Shown here: positions 53,034 through 61,887 of the stretch, piece by piece
How the letters are laid out: every line of letters begins with the position of its first letter
Numbering within the stretch: the first letter of the stretch is position 1
Notes under the pieces: generated by a model
Databases searched by the model: none
Seen by the model: only the letters and a program-made list of their open reading frames with translations
Told to the model about the DNA's origin: nothing
Program-made: the position numbers and the translations under genes
NCBI GenBank assembly: GCA_026415395.1
Contig: JAOAHD010000017.1
Location: 209,001 to 273,000, forward strand
From: Candidatus Binatia bacterium
Lineage (GTDB): Bacteria > Desulfobacterota > Binatia > HRBIN30
Direction: 5' to 3'
DNA length: 64,000 bases

Positions 53034-53480
53034 TTAACGTTCGCTAGTCTCCAGCATCCAGCGGGGGAAATGCACTCCAGCCACTTCCTGAAAGACGACG
53101 CGAACAGGGGCACCGATGCGCAACAGCTCGGGTTTGGTTCGATAAAAAGCGCCGTCGGGCGATTCGACCAAATTGCCCACGAATCGGATGCTCGGGTCCT
53201 CCGCAGTAGCAACGACAATCACATTGTACGGTGCCACCGCTTCGTAGGCCGGCAACAGCGGCGGATGGGCGATGACGAACGACCAAATCGTGCCCCGCCC
53301 GGACAGCGGTTCCCAGCGGTGGTCCAGCGAGCGGCAGTAGTGGCACATCGGACGCGGGGGCATGCGGCGCTTCCCGCACGCAGCGCAGCTCTGGACTACC
53401 AGTTCGCCGCGTGCCGCGGCTTGCCAAAAAGGCGCACTGTCAGGGTCTTCGACATCCGGGAGCAACCAGTCTTCGCTCAT
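53034..53480 (-). CDS. OB-fold, DUF35-type zinc-ribbon protein
   Basis: 148 residues. The N-terminal rubredoxin-like zinc ribbon is CAACGKRRMPPRPMCHYC (two CX2C pairs), followed by an OB-fold (GRGTIWSFVIAHPPLLPAY, YNVIVVATAED and LRIGAPVRVVFQE). These proteins are partners of thiolase-like or SCP-x enzymes and often needed for acyl-CoA binding. Start ATG 53480 has GGAGG five bases upstream and overlaps the thiolase stop by 4 bp, supporting co-translation and a complex with the thiolase-like protein. Confidence 0.9.
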   Translation of the reverse strand: MSEDWLLPDVEDPDSAPFWQAAARGELVVQSCAACGKRRMPPRPMCHYCRSLDHRWEPLSGRGTIWSFVIAHPPLLPAYEAVAPYNVIVVATAEDPSIRFVGNLVESPDGAFYRTKPELLRIGAPVRVVFQEVAGVHFPRWMLETSER

Positions 53481-54634
53481 CCTGACCTCCGCAGCAACAG
53501 TGCGCTCGTCGGTACCCCTTCGCCGCTCGTGATCAAGCAGCACGGAGCGTCGGGAACCTGACACGTGGAGGTCCCGCGCATCTGCCGCACTCCTTCGAGG
53601 ATCAAGTTGAAGCCGTGCACGTAAGCCTCCGAGAGGCCGCCCCCCGAGGTGTTGACCGGAAGCCGGCCATCGGGCCACTCGAGGGCGCCGCCTTCAGTGA
53701 ACGGGCCGCCCTCGCCGCGGCCGCAAAAGCCGTACCCTTCGAGCGACAGCAAAATCAGCGGGGTGAAGGCGTCGTAAATTTGCGCGACGCGCACATCCTG
53801 CGGCTTAAAGTCGCTCTTCGACCACAAAAGGCGCGCACAGTCCCACGCCGGGCCGCGCAGCGGGTCGTCGCAAAAGTAGTTCGTCATGGGCTGACATTGC
53901 TCGGGGATGCTTTGCGCAAAGGCGTGGATGTACACTGGCGGGTGCTTCGCATCGCGGGCGCGCTCCGCGCTGGTGACGACGACAGCGAGCGCGCCGTCGG
54001 TTTCGAGGCAGTTGTCGAACAAACAGAGCGGCTCGCTGATCCAGCGGGCAGACATGTACTGCTCGCGCGTGAGCGGCCGGTCGAAAAACGTCGCGTTGGG
54101 GTTACGATTGGCGTGCTTGCGGCACGCGAGCGCGACGTTCGCCAGGTGATCGCGCGTGGCGCCGTATTCGTGCATGTAGCGGCGGGTCAGCATGGCAATT
54201 TCATCCACCGGGCGCAGCAGCCCGAACGGACGGGTCCACTGTGCCGCCCCACCCACCCGCGGCGCCACGTTCGCCCACGGGCGGCTGCTCTTCGCCGAGC
54301 GCTTGCGGGCACGCCAAGCCACCGCCACGCGGCATTGCCCAGTTGCGACGGCCATCGCGGCGTGGCCGACAGTGGCACAGCCTGCACCACCGCCGTACCC
54401 GATTTCGCCAAAGTACGTGATGGGACCGAGGCCTAAATTCCGCGCCACCTCCACTTCCCGGCCGTTCTCCATGGAGAACATTACCAGTCCGTCCACCTCG
54501 CGTGGAGCGATGCCCGCGTCATCGAGCGCGGCTGAGATGGCCTGGCAAGCGAGGGCAAGCTCGGTCTCCGGAAGACCCTTGCCAAATTTCGTCTGGCCGA
54601 TGCCCACAATCGCTGTTCGATCCTTGATTTCCAT
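53477..54634 (-). CDS. Thiolase-like / SCP-x family protein (lipid-transfer thiolase)
   Basis: 385 residues from ATG 54634 (MEIKDRTAIVGIGQTKFGK). The C-terminal NTSGGGLSEAYVHGF is the thiolase-like His/Gly region, and GGAGCATVGHAAMAVA precedes it. The usual nucleophilic Cys environment is not clear, so activity (thiolysis, aldol cleavage as in Ltp2, or non-catalytic) is uncertain. It forms a likely pair with the DUF35 protein, as in steroid-degradation aldolase complexes. A longer start at 54691 is rejected. Confidence 0.87.
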   Translation of the reverse strand: MEIKDRTAIVGIGQTKFGKGLPETELALACQAISAALDDAGIAPREVDGLVMFSMENGREVEVARNLGLGPITYFGEIGYGGGAGCATVGHAAMAVATGQCRVAVAWRARKRSAKSSRPWANVAPRVGGAAQWTRPFGLLRPVDEIAMLTRRYMHEYGATRDHLANVALACRKHANRNPNATFFDRPLTREQYMSARWISEPLCLFDNCLETDGALAVVVTSAERARDAKHPPVYIHAFAQSIPEQCQPMTNYFCDDPLRGPAWDCARLLWSKSDFKPQDVRVAQIYDAFTPLILLSLEGYGFCGRGEGGPFTEGGALEWPDGRLPVNTSGGGLSEAYVHGFNLILEGVRQMRGTSTCQVPDAPCCLITSGEGVPTSALLLRRSG

Positions 54635-54737
54635 GGCCCTGCTGAGCGCGGCCAGAGCTAGCATGAGGCGTGTCTTCGAGCGAGACCACACACCACCGCA
54701 ACGGCGAACGCTGAATCAAAGCGAGTCGTCATTGTAG

Positions 54738-54757
54738 GGGCGACGCATGCGTCGCCC
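54738..54757. repeat. GCATGC palindrome, shorter copy
   Basis: GGGCGACGCA and its complement form a perfect 20-bp palindrome. It is the same core as 46227-46256. Confidence 0.9.
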
Positions 54758-54802
54758 GTGGTGCCACAGCGCAACACCGCGCCCCGGCGGAACGCGGGCG
54801 CC

Positions 54803-54845
54803 CCCTCTCCCCCTCCCCCCTCCCGGAAGAGAGGGCGGATTTTTA
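54803..54845. terminator. CCCTCTC/GAGAGGG hairpin with T-run
   Basis: CCCTCTC (54803-54809) pairs with GAGAGGG (54829-54835) and is followed by CGGATTTTTA, so it might act as a plus-strand terminator, although no plus-strand gene ends nearby. It matches the hairpin family of the other islands. Confidence 0.4.
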
Positions 54846-54904
54846 CGCCGCGGTTAGATGTTTGCCCCGCATGGACTCGCCCCGCAATATCTACACCCCC
54901 CTCG

Positions 54905-54921
54905 CTCCCCGCTGCGGGGAG
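54905..54921. repeat. CTCCCCGC/GCGGGGAG hairpin
   Basis: An 8-base stem with a one-base centre, inside a longer C-rich then G-rich stretch. Function unknown. Confidence 0.7.
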
Positions 54922-54968
54922 AGGGGGGCGGCGTTTAGCCGCCGGTGACAGAGGCGCAACCGGCTAGC

Positions 54969-55048
54969 AGCGAGTGGCGAGTAGCAAGCTGCGAGTGGTG
55001 GGAAATCGCGAATAGCGAATAGCGAACGGCGAATAGCAAATAGCGACT
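54969..55048 (-). repeat. Heptamer array copy 2 (minus strand)
   Basis: On the minus strand it reads six units near ATTCGCY, the core ATTTCCCACC, then four units near ACTCGCY, with a strict seven-base period. It has the same structure as copies 1 and 3 in reverse orientation. Confidence 0.85.
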
Positions 55049-55095
55049 GCGGAACGTGTGCTTTGCATCTTGCCATCGCGCACCGACGCAACCCG

Positions 55096-55121
55096 TAGGG
55101 CCGACGCATGCGTCGCCCCTA
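55096..55121. repeat. GCATGC palindrome, imperfect copy
   Basis: TAGGGCCGACGCA and TGCGTCGCCCCTA flank the centre; one base differs from perfect symmetry. It lies just beyond the 3' side (plus) of array copy 2, as in copy 1 where the palindrome precedes the array. Confidence 0.85.
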
Positions 55122-55282
55122 AGCTGCCACAGCACAGCGGTGTGCCCATTCGAGCGGGGGCGCCCCCTCACCTTGTTCTCCTCTTCCCCGGAATGGGAGA
55201 GGGAGGATTTCATTGGCCACAGGCATCGTTGCCGAACGTCGCTCGCACTGCGATATCCGCACACCCTCGCCCCGAGGTAGGA

Positions 55283-55331
55283 GTTCGCCATCCGCCATCC
55301 GCCATTCGCTCTTCGCTACTCGAGAGTCGCT
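55283..55331 (+). repeat. Partial heptamer array overlapping the hydroxylase gene end
   Basis: Seven units (GTTCGCC, ATCCGCC twice, ATTCGCT, CTTCGCT, ACTCGAG, AGTCGCT) with a seven-base period. The last units encode, on the other strand, the final codons and stop of the hydroxylase-like gene (55316). Confidence 0.7.
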
Positions 55332-56137
55332 CCGTGTCGCCGGTCGGGCGCGAGGCCGGGTGGCCAAGCACAGGCGGCCAGGTAAGCACGAAACGGTAGG
55401 CTCGCGGCCTCGTGCATCGCACGGATCGCAGGTCGGGGGAGTCGCTGCAAAAACGGCACGCGGAACTGCAAGTACAGCAGGGCAATTGCGCCGAGCACCA
55501 AGGAACAATTTCTCAGGTTGCCGCCGCCGTACTCGGGCTTCATCACGTCGCACATGAGGATGATGCGCGGGCGGTCGCTCAAGTTCCACACGTAGTGTCG
55601 CCGGGCATCGTTGAACACCACCACTCCGCCTTCCTCCCAACCGCGCCGCTCACCGTCAACTTCGATTCCGCACAACTCCGCCGGACCCGGCACGACCAGC
55701 CCCAGGTGCGCACGGTAAAAAAGATTGGTGTCGCCACAATGTTGCGGCAACCGCGCTCCGGGTTCGAGCACGCTGAACGAGGCGGACACTAGGTCAGGAA
55801 TTGTCGCTAACACCGAGGCGGTATGCGGAAACGCGCGCAACGCCTGGCGATAGGGGCGCCGCTGGGTAACGAGCTTGATTCCACCCCACCCGCGAATGTC
55901 CACCCGATCGGGGATGAAGTGCTCAGCGAAGCGGCCGCCGTGCTCCAAGTAGGCTTGCAGCTCCGCGCGAATTGCTGGGCACTCGCGCCGCAAGATTGCA
56001 GTCCACGGCAAAGTTGCGGGATCGTAAAAGCGCGGTCCTGCCCCCGCATAGTTCCCGTAAATGCGGAAGTAGAGCGGCTCGTTTTCCCCAAAGCTGCTCG
56101 CCGGAACTGCCGTGTCTACCGGTCGAAGTGCACTCAT
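55316..56137 (-). CDS. Aspartyl/asparaginyl beta-hydroxylase-like protein
   Basis: 273 residues. A jelly-roll 2-oxoglutarate/Fe(II) oxygenase-like core: SASFSVLEPGARLPQHCGDTN, RAHLGLVVP and EEGGVVVFNDARRHYVWN. The His and Arg positions of AspH-type enzymes are visible (PQHCGD, RAHLG, DARRHY). A hydrophobic C-terminal segment (LVLGAIALLYLQFRVPFL) may anchor it. The last codons are contributed by a repeat array, so the C-terminus (RRHGATLE) may be extended relative to homologues. The gene follows sthA with a 147 bp gap. Confidence 0.85.
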   Translation of the reverse strand: MSALRPVDTAVPASSFGENEPLYFRIYGNYAGAGPRFYDPATLPWTAILRRECPAIRAELQAYLEHGGRFAEHFIPDRVDIRGWGGIKLVTQRRPYRQALRAFPHTASVLATIPDLVSASFSVLEPGARLPQHCGDTNLFYRAHLGLVVPGPAELCGIEVDGERRGWEEGGVVVFNDARRHYVWNLSDRPRIILMCDVMKPEYGGGNLRNCSLVLGAIALLYLQFRVPFLQRLPRPAIRAMHEAASLPFRAYLAACAWPPGLAPDRRHGATLE

Positions 56138-56284
56138 GCCGTTCTTTGCAACCGTGAAACCCGTTTACTCCGACAAACTCGAGCACGAAAGAGGACTCGA
56201 CCAGCAACGTTCGTGCGGCTTTCCAATGCGCGCTCCAAGACCGAGCGGCCCTGTGCGCAGCTCCGCACAAATCCCTCGCTTTCG

Positions 56285-57703
56285 CTAAGGCCGCACGTCG
56301 GGCGCATCGAACACGCGGTTCAGCCCGTTCAGGGCAGCCACCCGGTAAGCTTCGGCCATCGTCGGATAGTTAAATGTGGTGTTCACGAAGTAGCGTAGCG
56401 AATTGGCGCTGCCCTTCTGCGAAATAATCGCTTGGCCGATGTGGACAATCTCGGCAGCCTGGTCGCCAAAACAGTGAATGCCGAGAATCTCCAGCGTTTC
56501 GCGGTGAAATAAAAGTTTCAGCATGCCCACGGTGTGCCCGGTAATCTGAGCGCGCGCGAGGCTTTTGAAAAACGCGTGACCGACCTCGTACGGCACCTTG
56601 GCAGCCGTCAGTTCCCGCTCGGTTTTTCCCACCGAGCTGATCTCTGGAATCGTGTAAATGCCAGTGGGAATGAACTCGATCAGGTGCTCGCAGCGCCCGT
56701 ACAGCCAGTGCGCGACGGCAAACCGACCCTGATCGTACGCAGCGCTGGCCAGCGCGGGAAAGCCAACTACGTCGCCCACCGCATACACGTGAGGCACAGC
56801 GGTTTGATAGTTTTCGTTCACCGGAATGTTGCCGCGAGAGTCCACCTGAATACCCAACGCTTCCAGCCCGAGCCCGTCGGTGTTGCCGGTGCGACCGTTG
56901 GCCCACAACAAGATATCGGTCTTCAGCTTCTTCCCCGACTTGAGGTGCAACACCACACCGTCATCCCGCCCTTCCACGCGTTCGTACTCTTCGTTGTGGC
57001 GAATCAGCGCGCCCTGGTCGCGCAAGTGATAGGCGAGTGCGTCGATGATTTCGTCATCGAGAAATTCGAGCAATTTTCCGCGCGTGTTCACCAAGTTGAG
57101 CTTCGCGCCGAGGTTGCGGAAGATCGATGCGTATTCGCAGCCGACCACTCCGGCTCCGTAAATGGTGACCGACTGCGGCATTTCCTCCAAGCCGAGGATC
57201 GTCTGCGCGTCGAAAATACGCGGGTGGGAGAAGTCCACATCGGGCGGACGATAAGGACGCGAGCCCACGGCAATGACAAACGCATCGGCAACCACCCGCT
57301 CGCGCGCTCCACGCTCGTCTTCGACTTCGACGGTGTGGGCATCGACAAAGCGCGCCCGCCCGCGCACAAGCTGCACATGATTGCGCTCGTAAAACGACTC
57401 GCGCAGGGCCACTTGCTTTTGGATCACCTCCTGCGCCGAGCGCAGCAGTTGCGGGAAGGTCACCCTTGGCGGCTTGAAGCCGAGGTCACGCCAGAGCGGG
57501 CTCGAGCTGTACTCGATCCACTGCCGTACTGCGTAGCGCAATGCTTTGCTCGGGATCGTGCTCCAGTGTGTGCAGCTTCCGCCCACGGCACGGTAGCGTT
57601 CCACCACGGCAACGCGTTTCCCAGCTTTGGCAGCGCGCATCGCAGCCCCCTCACCGCCGGGTCCGCTGCCAATCACACACAAGTCCACTCGGTGCGTGGC
57701 CAC
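56285..57703 (-). CDS. sthA: Soluble pyridine nucleotide transhydrogenase
   Basis: 472 residues of the pyridine-nucleotide-disulphide reductase family. FAD motif [19 protein letters not shown]; the second Cys of the redox-active disulphide is replaced ([16 protein letters not shown]), as in SthA rather than lipoamide dehydrogenase. The NAD-binding [13 protein letters not shown] and the FAD/NAD segment [21 protein letters not shown] are typical. It interconverts NADPH and NADH in the cytoplasm. Start is GTG. It is 15 bp after the PhyH-like gene, so is probably part of the operon and could regenerate the coenzyme balance during acyl-CoA oxidation. Confidence 0.93.
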   Translation of the reverse strand: MATHRVDLCVIGSGPGGEGAAMRAAKAGKRVAVVERYRAVGGSCTHWSTIPSKALRYAVRQWIEYSSSPLWRDLGFKPPRVTFPQLLRSAQEVIQKQVALRESFYERNHVQLVRGRARFVDAHTVEVEDERGARERVVADAFVIAVGSRPYRPPDVDFSHPRIFDAQTILGLEEMPQSVTIYGAGVVGCEYASIFRNLGAKLNLVNTRGKLLEFLDDEIIDALAYHLRDQGALIRHNEEYERVEGRDDGVVLHLKSGKKLKTDILLWANGRTGNTDGLGLEALGIQVDSRGNIPVNENYQTAVPHVYAVGDVVGFPALASAAYDQGRFAVAHWLYGRCEHLIEFIPTGIYTIPEISSVGKTERELTAAKVPYEVGHAFFKSLARAQITGHTVGMLKLLFHRETLEILGIHCFGDQAAEIVHIGQAIISQKGSANSLRYFVNTTFNYPTMAEAYRVAALNGLNRVFDAPDVRP

Positions 57704-57718
57704 AAATCCTGCCTTTCC

Positions 57719-58531
57719 TCACCGCGCATCCCACACCAAGCGCACACCCCCTTGCTCCTCGTCGAGGAGGAACATCGGGCTGCGCTTGTCGATGTGACCG
57801 ATGAGTCCGTTGTACACGCTGTAGCCAACCAACTCCCGGAGACGGCGGCTAAAGCCGCGGGCGATCTCCCGCGGAATTCCGAGCTGCTGGTTCTCCTGCT
57901 GGCGGATGAAGCCAGCGCAATAATTCATGGCAATGCCAATGCGGCGCTCGCTCGTCCGATTCGCGCCGCCGCCGTGCCACAAGCTGCCGTGCCACACCAA
58001 CACGCTTCCCTTCGGCATCTCCGCGGCAATTGTGTCGTACTGTTCCCCAATTACGGGGTGGCTATCGAACTTGTGGGAACCCGGCACCAAACGCGTCGCC
58101 CCGTTTTCTTCGGTGAAATCGGTGAGGGCCCACATGGTGTTGCACACCACCGGAGGATGCGGCCGGGCAATGGGAATCAATTGATCATCGGAGTGAATGG
58201 GCTGGGCGCGCTCGCCTGGGCAAATGGCAATGGAGGAAAGCGACGAGACGAGGCAACCCGGGGCCAGTACCCGCTCGACCAGTGGCAGAACATTTTCATG
58301 CACTGGGATGCGCTCGTACAGCTTGCCGTGCACGAGCAGGTTGTAAATCCGCACCGTGCGCGTGCCCTCGAACAAGTTCTTCGCCGGTTTGATGTTGTAC
58401 TCGCGCTCGATTCGGTAGAGGTCCTCCACCAGGGCGTCGACCAACTCCGGCTCGATCACGCGTTCGAGGATCGTGTAGCCGTCTTCCTCGATTCGCCGAA
58501 GGTGGGCTCGCAGTTCGCCATCGCTCAGCAC
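57719..58531 (-). CDS. Phytanoyl-CoA dioxygenase (PhyH) family protein
   Basis: 270 residues. The Fe(II)/2-oxoglutarate motif is HSDDQ (H-x-D) plus a distal His in LWHGGGANRTS, and Arg binds 2-oxoglutarate. Members hydroxylate acyl-CoA or related substrates at the alpha carbon. GTG start with AAGGAG seven bases upstream. It lies between a desulforedoxin-like mini-gene and sthA in a minus-strand operon that includes two crotonases and an acyl-CoA ligase. Confidence 0.9.
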   Translation of the reverse strand: MLSDGELRAHLRRIEEDGYTILERVIEPELVDALVEDLYRIEREYNIKPAKNLFEGTRTVRIYNLLVHGKLYERIPVHENVLPLVERVLAPGCLVSSLSSIAICPGERAQPIHSDDQLIPIARPHPPVVCNTMWALTDFTEENGATRLVPGSHKFDSHPVIGEQYDTIAAEMPKGSVLVWHGSLWHGGGANRTSERRIGIAMNYCAGFIRQQENQQLGIPREIARGFSRRLRELVGYSVYNGLIGHIDKRSPMFLLDEEQGGVRLVWDAR

Positions 58532-58573
58532 GGCTTGCTCCTTTCCGCCCCCGTGGCGCGGGGCACGCGCGGG

Positions 58574-58693
58574 TCATTTTTTGATCTCCATCTCGACCCC
58601 GCAGCATTTGAGTGTTCCGGAACCGCCTTTGGTGACCACAACCTGCGCTTTACACTTTGGACACTGGTAAATCTTGCCAATTTGATTCGCCAT
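58574..58693 (-). CDS. Desulforedoxin-like mini-protein 2 (39 aa)
   Basis: 39 residues starting MANQIGKIYQCPKCKAQ; four Cys at 11, 14, 30 and 31 give CX2C-X15-CC, the metal-binding spacing of desulforedoxin and the N-terminal domain of desulfoferrodoxin. The spacing and the following CCGVEM match the family closely. An AGGAGG-type site precedes the ATG (GAGGAGGACGGGA). It probably binds one iron per chain (as a dimer in desulforedoxin). The gene was too short for the larger ORF set, but coding sense, ribosome site and position between crotonase (33 bp) and PhyH (42 bp) genes support it. Confidence 0.82.
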   Translation of the reverse strand: MANQIGKIYQCPKCKAQVVVTKGGSGTLKCCGVEMEIKK

Positions 58694-58726
58694 TCCCGTC
58701 CTCCTCACATGGGCATCGCCTACAGT

Positions 58727-59485
58727 TCACCGCCCACGAAACCGCGGGCGCTTTTTTAGCCGAAACGCCTCGATGCCCGCACGCCAATCCTCGGTGGTTT
58801 GCAACAGCACATACAAGTCTTCCTCGAGCCTTAGGCCTTGCTCCAAGGTGCCATCGAGTCCTTGGCCTACCGCCTCCTTGATGTAACGCAAGCCGAGGGG
58901 CGCGCGCTCGGCCAGTTCGCGGGCGAAATCTTCGGCGGCAGCAAACAGGCGGGCGTCCGGGTGCACAGCGTTCACCAAGCCCCACTGCAGCGCTTGGCGA
59001 GCGGATAACCGCCGGCCAGTCCACAAGAGCTCGAGCGCGCGCATCCGCCCGATCAAGCGCGGCAGCCTCTGCGTTGCACCATTGCACGGGAAGCGACCAT
59101 CGCGGAGCTGCGGCAATGCAAAATACGCCCGCGCGGAGGCAAAACGTAGGTCGCAGGCGAGGGCAAGTTCACACCCTTCTGCAACCGCGCCACCCTGAAT
59201 CACGGCAATCACCGGGCAGGAAACACTGGCGAGCGCGGTGATGGCGCACAGCCGTCTTGGCTCCGTTGTTTCCGTAAGCCCGAGGCAAAATTCCCTCGCT
59301 TGTGACCGCAGCAACAGCACGCGGACCGCATCGTCGAAGCTCACCTCCTCGATCGCAAGGGAAAGCTGGCTATCCGTAGTGGCATCCAACCAGCCGTCGC
59401 TGGAAGGTGCGAGAAAAGAAAGTACAGCCACCGCACCCCGCCGCTGCAAACGCACGCCGCTGGAAGCCGAGCGTCTTTGCGTCAT
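58727..59485 (-). CDS. Enoyl-CoA hydratase/isomerase (crotonase) family
   Basis: 252 residues. Oxyanion region QGGAVAEGCELALACDLRFA. The first catalytic Glu position is Gln (LPQLRDG), while the second is kept (ALELLWTG), so it may be an isomerase or other crotonase rather than a plain hydratase. Length and end (KKRPRFRGR) are normal. It sits between the acyl-CoA ligase and the mini-gene at 58574 on the same strand, 33-50 bp gaps. Confidence 0.87.
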   Translation of the reverse strand: MTQRRSASSGVRLQRRGAVAVLSFLAPSSDGWLDATTDSQLSLAIEEVSFDDAVRVLLLRSQAREFCLGLTETTEPRRLCAITALASVSCPVIAVIQGGAVAEGCELALACDLRFASARAYFALPQLRDGRFPCNGATQRLPRLIGRMRALELLWTGRRLSARQALQWGLVNAVHPDARLFAAAEDFARELAERAPLGLRYIKEAVGQGLDGTLEQGLRLEEDLYVLLQTTEDWRAGIEAFRLKKRPRFRGR

Positions 59486-59535
59486 TGCGGTGTTGTCGCC
59501 TCGTTGTTCGTGGTGTTCACAGCCGAGGGCACCCG

Positions 59536-61110
59536 TTAGTCACCGCTGTGCACGAACTCTCCTCGCTCCCAACGTTCGCGCAAATCCCGGCGCAATACCT
59601 TGCCCAACGGATTCTTCGGGAGTTCGGACACGAAGTACACAAAGTCAGGCTTCTTAAAACTGGCGAGCCGCTGCCGGCAAAACTCGATGAGCTCTTCGGC
59701 GGTCGCCTCACTGCCCGGGCGCCGCACGACAAAGGCGGCGACCCGCTGCCCCCACTCGACGTCGGGCACACCAATCACGGCGACGTCCTCAACCGCGGGG
59801 TGGGAGAACAACGTGCTTTCGACTTCCGCCGGCGCGATGTTCTCCCCGCCGCGAATGATCATGTCGTCCTTGCGACCGGCGAGGAACACGTACCCGTCTT
59901 CGTCAATCCAGCCCATGTCGCGCGTTGGCAACCAACCGTCGCGTTGCAGGGGCGACTCCACGCCGCTTGCCGTACGGTATCCCTTCATCACTCGCGGCGT
60001 GCGCACCCAAATTTCCCCCACCTCACCGCGCGGTAGCTCTCGGCCTTCTTCATCGACAACGATGAGCTCCACGTCGGGCAGCGGGCGGCCGATCGAACGC
60101 AAGCGGCGGAGTTTGATCTCGTCTTGCTCGGGTGAGCCCGTCAACCGGTGGTCTTCCGGGCCCAGCACGGTCAGCGTCGAAGTGGTCTCCGTTTGGCCAA
60201 AGGCATTGACGAAGCCCAGCGAGCGGGGAAACACCTCGATGGCTCGCCGGATCACCGGGAAGGGCATCGGCGCACCTCCGTACGAGAGCACTTCCAGGCT
60301 CGATAGGTCGCGGTGAGGGAAGTCCGGATGATCGAGGATTTGCTTGAGCATTGTCGGGACCACGAACGCGTGAGTCACACGCTCGCGCTCTACGGTTTCG
60401 AGCCAAGCGCCGGCCTCGAATTGCGGCAGCAACACCATGCGCCGGCCGGTCCAAACGTTCGTCATGATGTTGGTTGCGCCCGCGATGTGATAGAGCGGCA
60501 CGCACACCAGCGCAGTGCCGCGCGGCGTGCCGTCCGCAAGCTCGACGTTGCTCGTCACATATTGGCTGAAGTCGCCGTGGGTCAGGAGCACAGCTTTGGG
60601 CTGCGCCGTCGTGCCGCTGGTGTACATCAGAATGGCGGTCTCTTCGTCGTCGACCTCCACCGCTTCCTCCAGGGGCGGATCTGCGAGCAGCTCTTCGTAG
60701 CGCCTTCCCACGGTATTGTCGGTACCGACAGCAACCACGAGCGGGCGCTCAGGCAGGCGAGCGAGCAGTTCCTGCAGCGTGGGCACGTAACGGTCCCCCA
60801 CGAACAACACGCGCACGCCCGCACTAGCAATCATGAACTCGAGCTCCGGCGGTTTGGCGCGGTAGTTGAGCGGGAGAAACACTCCGCCTACAGCGGCCGT
60901 GGCATAATACGCGGTCACGTACCGATCGGAGTTCGTGTCCAGCACGGCAACGCATTGTCCGGGCTGCACCCCGACTCCTCGCAACCCGCTCGCCAATCGG
61001 CGCGCTTCCTCCCAGAGCTCCCCGTACGACCAAGCGCGGCCTTGAAAGCGCACCGCTTCCTGCTCCGGAAACAAGCCCGCCGGAATGCCCAAGAAATTTG
61101 CTGTATTCAC
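59536..61110 (-). CDS. Long-chain acyl-CoA ligase (AMP-binding)
   Basis: 524 residues. Motifs of the adenylate-forming family: LMYTSGTTAQPKAVLLTHGD, GRKDDMIIRGGENI and the catalytic C-terminal Lys in PKNPLGKVLRRDLRE. It activates a carboxylate to acyl-CoA. GTG start overlaps the stop of the upstream crotonase (GTGA), with GGGAGG six bases upstream. The substrate is not predictable; the operon context fits a fatty or side-chain acid. Confidence 0.93.
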   Translation of the reverse strand: MNTANFLGIPAGLFPEQEAVRFQGRAWSYGELWEEARRLASGLRGVGVQPGQCVAVLDTNSDRYVTAYYATAAVGGVFLPLNYRAKPPELEFMIASAGVRVLFVGDRYVPTLQELLARLPERPLVVAVGTDNTVGRRYEELLADPPLEEAVEVDDEETAILMYTSGTTAQPKAVLLTHGDFSQYVTSNVELADGTPRGTALVCVPLYHIAGATNIMTNVWTGRRMVLLPQFEAGAWLETVERERVTHAFVVPTMLKQILDHPDFPHRDLSSLEVLSYGGAPMPFPVIRRAIEVFPRSLGFVNAFGQTETTSTLTVLGPEDHRLTGSPEQDEIKLRRLRSIGRPLPDVELIVVDEEGRELPRGEVGEIWVRTPRVMKGYRTASGVESPLQRDGWLPTRDMGWIDEDGYVFLAGRKDDMIIRGGENIAPAEVESTLFSHPAVEDVAVIGVPDVEWGQRVAAFVVRRPGSEATAEELIEFCRQRLASFKKPDFVYFVSELPKNPLGKVLRRDLRERWERGEFVHSGD

Positions 61111-61880
61111 CTTGACCTCCCTCTATTTTGCCTGCGCAAGACGGCGACGACGCGATTGGCCAAGCGGTTTTCGAGGCGCAAGGCTGATTCGAGACTCAGA
61201 TCGAGTCCTTCCCCGACGGCACGTTTACTCGCAGAGAGCAGCTCCGGGGCGAGCGCTGCCAGTCGCTTCGCGATTCTTAAAACCGTGCTTTCCAGCCGCT
61301 CTCGCGGTACCACTCGAACGGCGAGCCCCCACGCCATCGCTTCATGCGGTCGGATCCAACGCGCGCTCCACAACACTTCGAGGGCGCGGCCCGGACCCGC
61401 CAAGCGCGGCGTGGTTTGCGTCCCGCCCACGCCCGGAATGGTGCCCAAGCCAGTTTCCGGGTAACGCAGCCGAGCATCCTCGCTCAGCACGCAGAGATCG
61501 CAAAGGAGAGCGAACTCGAGCCCGCCCCCCACCGCGTACCCATGAACGCCGACCACCATTGGTTTCGGCAAGGTTGCCAGCAAACCGGCCACATCGCGCC
61601 GCCAGCGAGCTGCGCGCGCGGCCGTCGGGCTCGCTGCCGTGCCGAATTCGTGCACGTCGCCACCCGAGCAAAACGAAGGACCGTTCCCGAGCAGAACCCC
61701 CACGCGCACCTCGGGATCATCGCGCAGCGCCGTCAGCGCCGCATACAGGCTGTCGCGCATTGCCATGTTGTAGGCGTTGTGCACCTCGGGACGGTTAAGG
61801 CGCACCACCGCGACAGGCCCTTGCTTTTCGTACAGAACCGGCGGGGCCGCTCTGCGTGTGTGCGGCCTTTGCCCGGCCAT
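61107..61880 (-). CDS. Enoyl-CoA hydratase/isomerase (crotonase) family
   Basis: 257 residues. VVGVHGYAVGGGLEFALLCDLCV and YPETGLGTIPGVGGTQTTPRLAG with both Glu positions (PETGLG and ALEVLWS) retained, so a hydratase activity is plausible. The ribosome site is the TGAGG formed by the stop of the mini-gene at 61888, five bases before ATG 61880, so the pair is coupled. The first ~15 residues (MAGQRPHTRRAAPP) are basic and Pro-rich. Confidence 0.9.
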   Translation of the reverse strand: MAGQRPHTRRAAPPVLYEKQGPVAVVRLNRPEVHNAYNMAMRDSLYAALTALRDDPEVRVGVLLGNGPSFCSGGDVHEFGTAASPTAARAARWRRDVAGLLATLPKPMVVGVHGYAVGGGLEFALLCDLCVLSEDARLRYPETGLGTIPGVGGTQTTPRLAGPGRALEVLWSARWIRPHEAMAWGLAVRVVPRERLESTVLRIAKRLAALAPELLSASKRAVGEGLDLSLESALRLENRLANRVVAVLRRQNRGRSR

Positions 61881-61887
61881 CGCGGCC

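Larger units (their letters stand above)
54635..55315. other. Gene-free repeat island 2 (0.7 kb)
   Basis: No credible gene. It carries two GCATGC palindromes (54738-54757, 55096-55121), a CCCTCTC/GAGAGGG hairpin with a short T-tract (54803-54845), a CTCCCCGC/GCGGGGAG hairpin (54905-54921), a minus-oriented heptamer array (54969-55048), and a partial array (55283-55331) that runs into the end of the hydroxylase-like gene. The same families occur in the other islands. Confidence 0.75.

Noticed and set aside
56534-58759. A 741-codon open frame on the plus strand
   Set aside because: It lies antisense to sthA, phyH and the mini-gene; long antisense frames are expected at high GC, and the sense proteins are clear.
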